DNA of 64,000 nucleotides from Actinocorallia herbida (GTDB lineage Bacteria; Actinomycetota; Actinomycetes; Streptosporangiales; Streptosporangiaceae), in assembly GCF_003751225.1 (NCBI RefSeq), contig NZ_RJKE01000001.1:6882001-6946000 (forward strand), in the 5' to 3' direction. Under the pieces are notes generated by a model. The model was not told the origin of the DNA, made no database searches, and was given only the letters and a program-made list of their open reading frames with translations. Positions 52,604 through 60,615 of the stretch are shown piece by piece (the stretch's first letter is position 1; each line of letters starts with the position of its first letter). A program made the translations under genes and the position numbers.

Positions 52604-53142
52604 GCGGTCCGGTACTCCTCGTGGGCCGTAGCCAGATGCCAGACCGCGTCGAACGCCGAACTACACAGGTCGGTGATCTCCGGGTCCTTCGTCCACTCGA
52701 CCCCGGCCCAGTCGCCTACGCCGTTGAAGTGGTTGAACATGACGCGCTCGCCGTCGAGGAGCCAGAAGTCACAGCCGGGCAGCGCCAGCGGAGCGGCCTT
52801 TCGCCGAGGGAGCCAGCGCACCTGTTCGCCCGCCAGGACGTTGGTGAACGTCATGTCGTACTCGAATCGGATGTACTCGGTGACCGGTTCGGACACGATG
52901 CGCGCCCGCCGCACCTCGACGCCCCTGCTGACGGCCTCCTCGACCAACCCGAGCCAGGGCCGCCACCAAGACGCCCGGTCTTCCGGGTCGTCGCGGTGCC
53001 CGGCCTTCCAAGCGTTGAACAGGGCGTCTTCGCTGGACACCCAGTAGGTGTCCCGCATCTCCAAGTGGACGGCCGACCTGGTGCACTCGCGGAACATCTG
53101 GGTCCACTGTTCAAACGTGGGCGGTCCTGCGGTCCACTCCAT
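52600..53142 (-). CDS. DUF6879-like protein
   Basis: Protein of 180 aa; ATG 53142 behind GGAGG. Pattern common beside XRE-DUF5753 genes: FRECTRSAVHLEMRDTYWVS, WWRPWLGLVEEAVSRGVEVR, EPVTEYIRFEYDMTFTNVLA, LPGCDFWLLDGERVMFNHFN and ITDLCSSAFDAVWHLATAHE. Function unknown; it may transmit a signal to the regulator. Confidence 0.8.
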   Translation of the reverse strand: MEWTAGPPTFEQWTQMFRECTRSAVHLEMRDTYWVSSEDALFNAWKAGHRDDPEDRASWWRPWLGLVEEAVSRGVEVRRARIVSEPVTEYIRFEYDMTFTNVLAGEQVRWLPRRKAAPLALPGCDFWLLDGERVMFNHFNGVGDWAGVEWTKDPEITDLCSSAFDAVWHLATAHEEYRTA

Positions 53143-53491
53143 CAACTGCCTCCGTGAGGTCGTCCTTGGGCACTTCGATGACGGTCTCGTGGTCGGGCAG
53201 GTGGAGTTGCGCCAAGACGGCGGGGTCGGTGACCTTCGGCCCCTTCAACACGTACATGGTCCCGGTGTCGAACAGCATGTGGCAGCCGGGCCGCAGGCGC
53301 ACGCCGTCCGGCAGATGGTCCATCAGCGTCTTGTGCACTTCCACCAGAGCTTCGCCGTCTTCTAGCTCGAAGTGTGCCAGGGCCGCCATGTTCAGGACGA
53401 TATAGCCCTGAATCACCCAGGTGTCTCCGTGGTCGTAGAGGGTCGGCGACCCACCGTCGATCGTCTCTTTTCCGAGGAACCGTAGCGGCAT
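53111..53491 (-). CDS. Small protein upstream of the DUF6879-like gene
   Basis: Protein of 126 aa; ATG 53491. TIDGGSPTLYDHGDTWVIQG, YIVLNMAALAHFELEDGEAL, VLAQLHLPDHETVIEVPKDD. Overlaps the next gene by 32 bp. Similar short genes often open XRE-DUF5753 operons. Function unknown; first gene of the reverse operon, next to the operator-like repeats. Confidence 0.65.
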   Translation of the reverse strand: MPLRFLGKETIDGGSPTLYDHGDTWVIQGYIVLNMAALAHFELEDGEALVEVHKTLMDHLPDGVRLRPGCHMLFDTGTMYVLKGPKVTDPAVLAQLHLPDHETVIEVPKDDLTEAVDGVDRRTAHV

Positions 53492-53587
53492 CGCCGCCCC
53501 CTTCGCCGAAGGTGTGCGCTGGATTGCTTACCCAGCACCCACCTAGTGCCCCAACACGCAAACCCAAAAGCACACATGGCCGCAGGC

Positions 53588-53720
53588 GGTCACCCCAGTA
53601 GAAGGTCACCCCAGGTGAGAGCAGGGTCACCAGGTGACGGGCCGCGCACATGTACGGCGGTGTAACCCTTACACCCACCCCCGTGCACGCACGTTGGTCA
53701 CCGTGCACCCGTGTGCACTA
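53588..53720. promoter_or_regulatory. Repeat-rich operator/origin-like region of element 2
   Basis: GGTCACC occurs four times (53588, 53604, 53625, 53697), one in a palindrome GTCACC-A-GGTGAC (53626-53638). GGTGTAA-CCC-TTACACC is a 7 bp inverted repeat (53659-53675). GTGCAC recurs three times after 53680. All lie upstream of the reverse operon; likely operator for the XRE regulator or an origin. Confidence 0.5.
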
Positions 53721-53781
53721 ACGTGCGCCCCTAGCTGGGCCCGTTTGCCCAGCTCCAGGCCAGGGCCCCGCCCCTAGGTAA

Positions 53782-53792
53782 CTGTGGATAAC
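53782..53792. repeat. Right copy of CTGTGGATAAC (candidate attR of element 2)
   Basis: Identical in sequence and orientation to 45054-45064. Host genes resume 177 bp further on. Also contains a DnaA box. Confidence 0.45.
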
Positions 53793-53968
53793 TTTCTGCG
53801 GTCTTTCTCGCACAGGAAGTCATCGTCGGCCGCGCTGTTCGCCGGTCGCCCCGCGCCGCCCGGCCGGGGAGGCGCCCGGCACCCGGAAGCCGAGGAAAGC
53901 TAGGGTGTGACGCGTCCGCGGCGAGGTCCGCGGCAGCAGAGCAGGTTCAGTCGCAGGGGGTTCGCAAC

Positions 53969-54352
53969 GTGGTCGAGTTCGGTCCGGAGGCCGTCGAGTT
54001 CTGGCGGGAGTACCACATCTGCACCTTGACGACGCTGCGGCCGGACGGGACCCCTCACGTCGTCCCCGTGGGCGTGACCCTCGACCCGGAGGCGGGCGTC
54101 GCCCGGGTGATCTGCGACGGCGGATCGCGCAAGGCGCGCAACGCCGCGCTGCCCGGTGCCCGCGCCGTCGTCTGCCAGGTCGACAAGGGCAGGTACACCA
54201 CGTTGGAGGGCGTCTCCTCGGTTCTGGCGGACGGGGCCGCGGTGGCCGACGCGGTGCGCCGCTACACCGAGCGCTACCGCGAACCGCGCGTGAACCCGAA
54301 CCGCGTGGTCATCGAGATCGCGATCGACCGGGTGATCGGCACCGTCAAGTGA
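53969..54352 (+). CDS. PPOX-class (F420/FMN-binding) family protein
   Basis: Split-barrel protein of 127 aa. Motifs: EYHICTLTTLRPDGTPHVVP, VICDGGSRKARNA, ARAVVCQVDKGRYTTLEGVS and VRRYTERYREPRVNPNRVVI, typical of small F420-dependent members. GTG start; its stop overlaps cobM (GTGA). The overlap suggests a link with corrinoid or tetrapyrrole metabolism, but the reaction is unknown. Confidence 0.85.
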   Translation: MVEFGPEAVEFWREYHICTLTTLRPDGTPHVVPVGVTLDPEAGVARVICDGGSRKARNAALPGARAVVCQVDKGRYTTLEGVSSVLADGAAVADAVRRYTERYREPRVNPNRVVIEIAIDRVIGTVK

Positions 54353-55092
54353 CGGTCTACTTCATCGGGGCAGGGCCCGGCGCGCCCGACCTCATCACCG
54401 TGCGCGCCCAGCGGATCATCGCGAAGGCCCCGGTCTGCCTGTACGCGGGGGCTCTCGTGCCGCCGGAGCTGCTGGAGGACTGCCCGGACGGGGCGCGCAA
54501 GGTGGACACCGCGGATCTCGACCTCGACCGGATCCTCGCCGAACTGACCGCCGCCCACGCGGCGGGACTGGACGTCGCCCGCCTGCACTCGGGCGACCCC
54601 TCGGTGTTCAGCGCGATGGCCGAGCAGATGCGCCGCCTCGACGCCGCGGGCGTCCCCTATGAGGTCGTGCCGGGCGTACCGGCGTTCGCCGCGGCGGCCG
54701 CCTCCCTGCGCCGGGAGCTGACGGTTCCCGGCGTGGGCCAGACCGTCGTCCTCACGCGGACCTCCGCGCGCGCCACTCCGATGCCCGAAGGCGAGGACCT
54801 GCCTTCGCTCGCGCGCAGCCGCTCGACGATGGTGCTGCACCTCGCCGTGCAGCGGATCGACGAGGTGGTGGCCGACCTGGTGCCCTCCTATGGCCCGGAC
54901 TGCCCCGCCGCCGTCGTCGCCCACGCCTCGCGCCCCGCGGAGGTCATCCTGCGCGGCCGCCTCGCCGACCTGCCCGCCCTCGTCCACGAGGCGGGCATCA
55001 AGCGCACCGCCGTCATCATCGTCGGCCAGGTCCTCACCGCCCACGACTTCCCCGACAGCCACCTGTACTCGACCGCCCGCCCCCGCCACTGA
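54349..55092 (+). CDS. cobM: Precorrin-4 C11-methyltransferase
   Basis: SAM-dependent class III methyltransferase of 247 aa. It adds the C11 methyl to precorrin-4 on the way to cobalamin. Visible: VYFIGAGPGAPDLITVRAQR, YAGALVPPELLE, ARLHSGDPSVFSAMAEQMRR, VVPGVPAFAAAAASL, LTRTSARATPMPEGEDL and HASRPAEVILRGRL. GTG start coupled to the preceding gene. Converges with cbiD; a 12 bp tandem repeat lies between. Confidence 0.95.
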   Translation: MTVYFIGAGPGAPDLITVRAQRIIAKAPVCLYAGALVPPELLEDCPDGARKVDTADLDLDRILAELTAAHAAGLDVARLHSGDPSVFSAMAEQMRRLDAAGVPYEVVPGVPAFAAAAASLRRELTVPGVGQTVVLTRTSARATPMPEGEDLPSLARSRSTMVLHLAVQRIDEVVADLVPSYGPDCPAAVVAHASRPAEVILRGRLADLPALVHEAGIKRTAVIIVGQVLTAHDFPDSHLYSTARPRH

Positions 55093-55148
55093 CCGCCCCG
55101 GCCGCGTCCGGCCACGGCTCCGCCGCAGCCCTGGCCGGACACCCCGCC

Positions 55149-55184
55149 GAACACGGGGCCGAACACGGGGCCGAACACGGGGCC
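55149..55184. repeat. Tandem repeat, 3 copies of a 12 bp unit
   Basis: GAACACGGGGCC repeated three times without change, between the converging cobM and cbiD. Intergenic; with the upstream CCCCGCC it may fold into a weak hairpin. Confidence 0.95.
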
Positions 55185-55195
55185 GAAAAGCACGC

Positions 55196-56275
55196 TCAGG
55201 CTCTTCCCACGATGGTTCCGGCTCGGTCGATGACGACGACGTCGACGGCCACGGGGGCTTCGCGGAGGACAGAGAGGGCGGTCCGGCGGGCGTGGCGGGC
55301 GACGAGGTCGCCCAAGGGGATGTCGGCCTCCTGGCAGAGCTGGAGGGCGGCGAGGGCGGTGTTGGCGTGGGTCAGGCGGGCCGCCAGGGCGTCGGTGGCG
55401 CCGGCGTCGGCGGCCAGGCGGGCGAGGAAGTCCTTGTCGACCTGGGAGCGGCTGGAGTGCAGGTCGAGGTGGCCGTCGGCGAGTTTGGCGAGTTTGCCGA
55501 TGCCGCCCGCGATGGTGAGGCGCGGGACGGGGTGGCGGCGCAGGTATTTCAGGACCGCTCCGGCGAAGTCGCCCATGTCCAGGAGCGCCTCGTCGGGCAG
55601 CCCGTAGAGGCCGCGCACGACCTGCTCGGAGGTGCTCCCGGTACATCCCGCGACGTGCTCGTGGCCGAGGGCGCGGGCGACGTCCACGCCCCGGCGGATG
55701 CTGTCGATCCAGGCCGAGCAGGAGTAGGGCACGACGACGCCCGTGGTGCCGAGCACGGACAGGCCGCCGAGGATGCCGAGCCGGGGGTTCCACGTCTTGC
55801 GCGCGATCTCTTCGCCGTTCTCGATGGACACCTCCACCTCGACGTCCCCCGTGCCTCCGTACCGGGCGGCCGTCTCCGCGACGTGTTCGGTCATCATCTT
55901 GCGCGGCACGGGGTTGATCGCGGGTTCGCCGACGGCCAGCGGAAGCCCCGGCTTGGTGACGGTCCCGACACCGGGTCCCGCCGCGAACCGCACGCCCGTC
56001 CCGGGCTCCCCGAGGCGGACCGTGGCCATGACGACGGCCCCGTGCGTCACGTCGGGATCGTCTCCGGCGTCCTTGACGACGCCCGCCATCGCCCGGCCCG
56101 GGGCGAGTTCCTCGCGGTCGAGCGCGAACGCCGGGCGCTGCCCCCGGGGCAGCACGATCTCCACCGGGTCGGGGAACTCCCCGGTCAGCAGCGCCGTGTA
56201 CGCCGCCGTGGTGGCGGCCGTGGCGCAGGCTCCGGTGGTCCATCCGTAGCGCAGGCCTGATTGGGTTGAGGACAT
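55196..56275 (-). CDS. cbiD: Cobalt-precorrin-5B C1-methyltransferase
   Basis: Protein of 359 aa with the CbiD signature at its very start (RYGWTTGACATAATTAAYTA), AINPVPRKMMTEHV, RLGILGGLSVLGTTGVVVPY, GCTGSTSEQVVRGLYGLPDE and RLTIAGGIGKLAKLADGHLD. CbiD methylates C1 in the oxygen-independent pathway; no cobF is in the window. It begins at ATG 56275, whose codon overlaps the start codon of cobK on the other strand. Confidence 0.93.
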   Translation of the reverse strand: MSSTQSGLRYGWTTGACATAATTAAYTALLTGEFPDPVEIVLPRGQRPAFALDREELAPGRAMAGVVKDAGDDPDVTHGAVVMATVRLGEPGTGVRFAAGPGVGTVTKPGLPLAVGEPAINPVPRKMMTEHVAETAARYGGTGDVEVEVSIENGEEIARKTWNPRLGILGGLSVLGTTGVVVPYSCSAWIDSIRRGVDVARALGHEHVAGCTGSTSEQVVRGLYGLPDEALLDMGDFAGAVLKYLRRHPVPRLTIAGGIGKLAKLADGHLDLHSSRSQVDKDFLARLAADAGATDALAARLTHANTALAALQLCQEADIPLGDLVARHARRTALSVLREAPVAVDVVVIDRAGTIVGRA

Positions 56276-57011
56276 GAGATCCGTACTCGTGCTCGGTGGA
56301 ACGGGCGAAGCCAGGCGGCTGGCTGACGTGCTCTCCGCCGTGCCCCGCCTGCGGACAGTGTCCTCCCTCGCAGGGCGGGTCGCCCAACCGGCCCTGCCGT
56401 CGGGCGAGGTCAGGACCGGCGGGTTCGGCGGCGCGGACGGGCTGGCGGCCTGGCTGCGGGACGAAGGCATCGACCTCGTCGTGGACGCCACCCACCCGTT
56501 CGCGTCGGGGATGACGGCTTCCGCCGCGGAGGCCGCCGCCCGTACGGGCGTGCCGTTGCTCGTGCTGCGCAGGCCCGGATGGCACCCGGTGGAGGGCGAC
56601 CGCTGGCACTGGGCGGCGGACGTCGCCGAGGCGGTCAGGATGCTTCCGGACCTCGGGAGCCGGGTCTTCCTCACCACGGGCCGCCAGACGATCGGCGAGT
56701 TCGCCCACCTGGACGACCTGTGGTTCCTCGCCCGTTCGGTGGACGCCCCCGCCCCGCCCGTACCGCGCGGCCTCCACGTCGTGCTGGACCGCGGGCCCTT
56801 CACGTTCGACGGCGAGCTCGCCCTCATGCGCGAGCACGGCGTGGACGTCCTGGTGACCAAGGACAGCGGCGGGCCCATGACGTCGGCGAAGCTCGCCGCG
56901 TCCCGGGCGCTCTCCTTGCCGGTCCTGCTCGTGCGCCGTCCTGCGCTGCCCGAGGGCCTGCCCGTCGTCTCCACCGTGGAGGAGGCGGCGGCGTGGGTCC
57001 GCGGGAGCTGA
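56274..57011 (+). CDS. cobK: Precorrin-6A reductase
   Basis: NADPH-dependent reductase of 245 aa (CobK/CbiJ family). SVLVLGGTGEARRLADVLSA at the N-terminus, DLVVDATHPFASGMTASAAE, VFLTTGRQTIGEF, DVLVTKDSGGPMTSAKLAAS. Divergent from cbiD with overlapping start codons (CATG), so each promoter must lie in the other's coding region, unless one uses an internal start. A GAGG site lies close to the ATG. Convergent with cobIJ. Confidence 0.92.
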   Translation: MRSVLVLGGTGEARRLADVLSAVPRLRTVSSLAGRVAQPALPSGEVRTGGFGGADGLAAWLRDEGIDLVVDATHPFASGMTASAAEAAARTGVPLLVLRRPGWHPVEGDRWHWAADVAEAVRMLPDLGSRVFLTTGRQTIGEFAHLDDLWFLARSVDAPAPPVPRGLHVVLDRGPFTFDGELALMREHGVDVLVTKDSGGPMTSAKLAASRALSLPVLLVRRPALPEGLPVVSTVEEAAAWVRGS

Positions 57012-57024
57012 CCCACGCCGGTGC

Positions 57025-58539
57025 TCAGGCCGGGTAGCGGCGCGGCGTGTAGACGACGGGGCCGCCCGGCCGGTCGACCGCGCGGGTCGTCGACGAACCG
57101 ATGATCACCAGGGTGCGCATGTCCACGTCGGCCGGGACGAAGTCGGCGAGGGTGGTCACGGTGAGGCGCTCCCCCGGGCCGCCGACGTCCCTGCCGAGGA
57201 CGACCGGGGTCGTCGGCGCGCGGTGCTCGAGGAACAGCGCCCGGGTCTTCTCGATCTGCTCGCGGCGGGTCTTCGACGCCGGGTTGTACAGCGCGACGAC
57301 CAGGTCCGCCCGGGCCGCGGCGGTGAGTCGCTCCGCGACGACCTCCCACGGCTTCAGGATGTCCGACAGCGAGATGACGCAGAAGTCGTGGCCGAGCGGC
57401 GCCCCCACGCGGGACGCGACGGCCTGCGCGGCGGTGAGGCCCGGCACGACCCGGACGGGCACGCCCGCGAACCGCTCCTCCTCCGCGACCTCCAGGACGG
57501 CGCTCGCCATGGCGAAGACGCCCGGATCGCCCGAGGACACGACGGCCACGCGCGCGCCTTCGAGGGCGAGTTCCAGCGCGTGGGCCGCGCGTTCGGCCTC
57601 GACGCGGTTGTCGGTCGGGAAGCGGCGCTGCCTCGGGTTCGGGGGGACGCGGTCCAGGTAGGGGCCGTAGCCGATGAGGGTGTCCGCGGCGGCGAGCGCG
57701 TCCTGCGCCTCGGGGGTCAGCCACGGGCGTCCTGCGGGCCCGAGCCCTACGACGACGACTTCGCCGGCGCCCTTGGCCGCGCGTGACGGCGTCAGTTCCT
57801 GCCGGACGGGCACGTGCTCGTTCATCGGGCTGGGCAGGAGCGCGAGGGAGAAGTACGGGGCGGAGGCCGGGTCGACGTCGGCGAGGCGTTCGATCCGTTC
57901 GGCCCCGGTGGTCGCGCGCTCCACGTACCAGGCCTCGTCGAGCCGTCCGGCGCGCTCGAGCGCGGCCCGGACCTTGGGGAACGTCCTGCCGAGCTTGAGC
58001 ACCGCGACGGCGTCGCCGCCGGACAGGTGCGCGGCGAGGGTGTCCTCGGGCAGGGTGCCCGGTAGGACCGTCAGGGTCTCTTCGCCTTCCACCAGGGGCT
58101 TGCCCAGCGCCGCGGAGGCGCCGCTCACGGAGGTGACCCCGGGCACGACCTCGGCCTCGTAGGTGTGCGCGAGCCGCTTGTGGAGGTGCATGTACGAGCC
58201 GTAGAAGAGCGGGTCTCCTTCGGCGAGCACCACGACATCGCGTCCGGCGTCCAGATGGGCGGCCAGCCTTATGGCGCACTCCTCGTAGAACTCCTCCAGC
58301 GCGCCCCTGTAGCCGCCGGGATGATCGGTCGTCTCCGTGGTGACGGGGTAGAGCAGGAGCTCCTCGACCTGGCCGGGCCGCAGATAGGGGGCGGCGACGG
58401 ACCTGGCGATGCTGCGCCCGTGCCGCGCGGCGTGGTAGGCGATCACCTCCGCCGAGCCGATGAGCCGGGCGGCCTTGACCGTCACCAGTTCGGGGTCTCC
58501 CGGCCCCAGGCCCACCCCGTAGAGCTTGCCGGTGCGCAT
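57025..58539 (-). CDS. cobIJ: CobI-CobJ fusion: precorrin-2 C20- and precorrin-3B C17-methyltransferase
   Basis: Fusion of 504 aa. Residues ~1-240 are CobI (KLYGVGLGPGDPELVTVKAA, VVVLAEGDPLFYGSYMHLHK, EVVPGVTSVSGASAAL). Residues ~260-504 are CobJ (EVVVVGLGPAGRPWLTPEAQ, VAVVSSGDPGVFAMASAVLE, VVPGLTAAQAVASRVGAPLG, LVVALYNPASKTRREQIEKT and VVLGRDVGGPGERL). The fusion is common in actinomycetes. ATG 58539 overlaps the cobH stop (TGATG). Confidence 0.95.
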   Translation of the reverse strand: MRTGKLYGVGLGPGDPELVTVKAARLIGSAEVIAYHAARHGRSIARSVAAPYLRPGQVEELLLYPVTTETTDHPGGYRGALEEFYEECAIRLAAHLDAGRDVVVLAEGDPLFYGSYMHLHKRLAHTYEAEVVPGVTSVSGASAALGKPLVEGEETLTVLPGTLPEDTLAAHLSGGDAVAVLKLGRTFPKVRAALERAGRLDEAWYVERATTGAERIERLADVDPASAPYFSLALLPSPMNEHVPVRQELTPSRAAKGAGEVVVVGLGPAGRPWLTPEAQDALAAADTLIGYGPYLDRVPPNPRQRRFPTDNRVEAERAAHALELALEGARVAVVSSGDPGVFAMASAVLEVAEEERFAGVPVRVVPGLTAAQAVASRVGAPLGHDFCVISLSDILKPWEVVAERLTAAARADLVVALYNPASKTRREQIEKTRALFLEHRAPTTPVVLGRDVGGPGERLTVTTLADFVPADVDMRTLVIIGSSTTRAVDRPGGPVVYTPRRYPA

Positions 58540-59156
58540 CACTCCTCCTCGCTGGCGATGGCGTTGACGGCGGCGACGGCCATGGCGCTGCCGCCGCGCC
58601 TTCCGTGGACGACGACGTAAGGCAGGTCGCTCGCTGCGAGCGCCTGCTTGGACTCGGCGGCGCCGATGAACCCGACGGGCACGCCGATGACGAGGGCGGG
58701 CCGTCCGGCGCCCGCCTCGATGAGCTCAAGGAGCCGGAACAGCGCGGTCGGCGCGTTGCCGATGGCCACGACCGCGCCCTCCAGGCGGTCGCCCCACAGG
58801 TCGAGTGCGGCGGCGCTGCGCGTATTGCCGAGGCGGGCGGCCAGGGCGGGCACGGACGGGTCGTCGAGCGTGCAGACGATCGCGTTGTCGGCGGGCAGCC
58901 TGCGGCGGGTGATGCCGGAGGCGACCATCTTGGCGTCGCAGAGCACGGGCGCGCCGCCGAGCAGCGCGGCCCTGCCGGACGCGACCGCGCCGGGCGACCA
59001 GGCGACGTCGCCGACGAGGTCGGTCATGCCGCAGGTGTGGATCATGCGGACGATGACGCGGGCCACGTCGTCCGGCAGCCCCGCGAGGTCCGCCTCGGCG
59101 CGGATCGTCGCGAACGACCGCCGGTAGATCTCCGCGCCGTCGCGGATGTAGTCCAT
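58539..59156 (-). CDS. cobH: Precorrin-8X methylmutase
   Basis: Protein of 205 aa that migrates the C11 methyl to C12, giving hydrogenobyrinate. Seen: [40 protein letters not shown] (with the His of the family active site), [29 protein letters not shown] and [18 protein letters not shown] 59156; a GTG just before it touches the cobG stop. Confidence 0.95.
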   Translation of the reverse strand: MDYIRDGAEIYRRSFATIRAEADLAGLPDDVARVIVRMIHTCGMTDLVGDVAWSPGAVASGRAALLGGAPVLCDAKMVASGITRRRLPADNAIVCTLDDPSVPALAARLGNTRSAAALDLWGDRLEGAVVAIGNAPTALFRLLELIEAGAGRPALVIGVPVGFIGAAESKQALAASDLPYVVVHGRRGGSAMAVAAVNAIASEEE

Positions 59157-59159
59157 CAC

Positions 59160-60566
59160 TCAGCCCCTTCGTGCCGCCGTGACGGCGGCCCCCGCCGTCA
59201 CGAGCGAGGACAGTACCGGCCCTTCGGACACCCGGTAGCCATCGGGCACCGCGACGACGTCCACGACGGAGCCCTCGGGCCTTCCGCAGCGGCGGTCGCA
59301 TCCGGACCAGTGCACCCGCTCCCGGCCCGCGGTCATGACCGCGAGCGCGTCGGCCCGGACGTCGGCGAGAGCCTTGCCGCAACCTGGACGTCCCGTGCAC
59401 GCGGTCACCCCGGCGAGGGCGTCACGCGGGTCCACGACGAACCCGTGACGCGCGAGTTCTTCGACGATCTCAGGTCCGCCCGTCACGACGACGCTGCGCC
59501 AAGGCGTCACGACGATCCGCTCCCACGCGGTGAGCGCCTCGGCTTGGGCGACGGAAAGGCGGCCGAGGGGAGCTCCGGCCACCCAGACGCCGTCGGCCAC
59601 GCGGCCCACCGGGACCGGCCCGGCGTCCGCGCTCTGTGCCGGGTCTTCGGGAAGCCCACGCGTCACGAAGGACAGGTCTCCCAGCGCGCGCACGACGCCC
59701 GGGACGGCTTCGGGCAGCTCCGTGAGCCGCCACGCGGTGGATCCCAGGACCGCCCGCTCGACGAGGAATGCCTCGGCGGAGGCGAGCAGCGCGGGCACGA
59801 CGTCCGCAGCGCCGACCGCCAGTCCGGTGGAGGCTCCGGCCAGGTGGAGCACGAAGGTGTCCGGCCCGAGGGCGCGGGCCGAGACGTCGGCCCGCGGGAG
59901 CCGGTGGTCCCCGCCGTCGTCCAGGGCGAACAGGAACCGGCCGGGCAGCTCCGCCAGGCCGGGCGTCGCGCACAGCGCCCGGTCCAGCGCCCCCACCAGC
60001 ACCCCGACATCGGCCCGCCCTCCCCCGGCGAAACCCCCGCCGCCGACGCCTCCGCGCCCACCCTGGCCACCGAGACCGGGGAGACCGCCGGAACCGGTGG
60101 GGCCGCCTGAGCCGTGGCGACCGCCGGGTTCTTCGCGCAAGCCGCGGTCGCCGGGACCGGTGAGGCCACCAGGACCGCCCGGTCCGCCAGTGCCGATGAG
60201 GCCGCCGGGTTCTTCGCGCAAGCCGCGGTCGCCCGGCCCGGCGGGAACGCCGAGGGCGCTCAGGGGGGAGGCGAGGATGTTGCGCACCCGTTCGTGGGTG
60301 GGGGACGGCAGGAGGCCCGCCGCGGCGAGGCGGGCGGCGAGTTCGGGGACCCGGTCGGGGTCGACGCCGCGCACCTGGACGTTGGCCCGCGAGGTCAGTT
60401 CGAGCTCGCCGGAGCCGAGCTCGCCGGCGGCCTCGGCGAGTGCCCGGACCTGCGCGGACGTGGCGATACCGCCCGGCAGCCGGACCCGCGCGAGGGCGCC
60501 GTCGGCGGCGGTGTGCGGTCGGAGCGCGCCGGGGCAGGCGTCCGGACGGTCACGTCGGGTGGTCAT
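59160..60566 (-). CDS. cobG: Precorrin-3B synthase with Gly-rich insertion
   Basis: Sulfite/nitrite-reductase-like protein of 468 aa, the oxygen-dependent enzyme that makes precorrin-3B. Half 1: VRLPGGIATSAQVRALAEAA, LELTSRANVQVRGVD. Half 2: GVTACTGRPGCGKALADVRA and VHWSGCDRRCGRPEGSVVDV supply the four Cys for the 4Fe-4S/siroheme site. Between residues ~105 and 185 a Gly/Pro-rich insert contains the duplicated GPGDRGLREEPGG; this is not in typical CobG. ATG 60566, divergent from cobN across the riboswitch. Confidence 0.85.
   Translation of the reverse strand: MTTRRDRPDACPGALRPHTAADGALARVRLPGGIATSAQVRALAEAAGELGSGELELTSRANVQVRGVDPDRVPELAARLAAAGLLPSPTHERVRNILASPLSALGVPAGPGDRGLREEPGGLIGTGGPGGPGGLTGPGDRGLREEPGGRHGSGGPTGSGGLPGLGGQGGRGGVGGGGFAGGGRADVGVLVGALDRALCATPGLAELPGRFLFALDDGGDHRLPRADVSARALGPDTFVLHLAGASTGLAVGAADVVPALLASAEAFLVERAVLGSTAWRLTELPEAVPGVVRALGDLSFVTRGLPEDPAQSADAGPVPVGRVADGVWVAGAPLGRLSVAQAEALTAWERIVVTPWRSVVVTGGPEIVEELARHGFVVDPRDALAGVTACTGRPGCGKALADVRADALAVMTAGRERVHWSGCDRRCGRPEGSVVDVVAVPDGYRVSEGPVLSSLVTAGAAVTAARRG
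60121..60233. repeat. 32 bp direct repeat inside cobG
   Basis: The same 32 bp occur at 60121-60152 and 60202-60233, 81 bp apart (27 codons), so the reading frame is kept. They encode the duplicated Gly-rich block. Confidence 0.95.
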
Positions 60567-60615
60567 GGCGCCATGGTGCCACTTGCCAGCGAACCGCCCG
60601 AAACCGGTAATGTCA

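Larger units (their letters stand above)
45054..53792. mobile_element. Element 2: small capsid-encoding satellite-like island
   Basis: About 8.7 kb bounded by the 11 bp direct repeat CTGTGGATAAC. Forward genes: integrase, excisionase-like protein, phage replication-type protein, scaffold-like protein, major capsid protein, two Cys-rich small proteins. Reverse genes: a regulatory operon. No terminase, portal, protease, head-tail or lysis gene is present, so a helper phage would have to package it if it forms particles. It could also be a decayed prophage, but the forward genes are intact. Confidence 0.65.

Noticed and set aside
45210-53491. Complete prophage
   Set aside because: No terminase, portal, protease, tail, lysis or holin gene could be found in the interval.
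55149-55184. Possible repeat array
   Set aside because: Three contiguous 12-mers without spacers; simple tandem repeat.
55196-58729. Single 1177-codon minus frame over the cobalamin genes
   Set aside because: Only the cbiD part is coding; the rest is a shadow of cobK and cobIJ.
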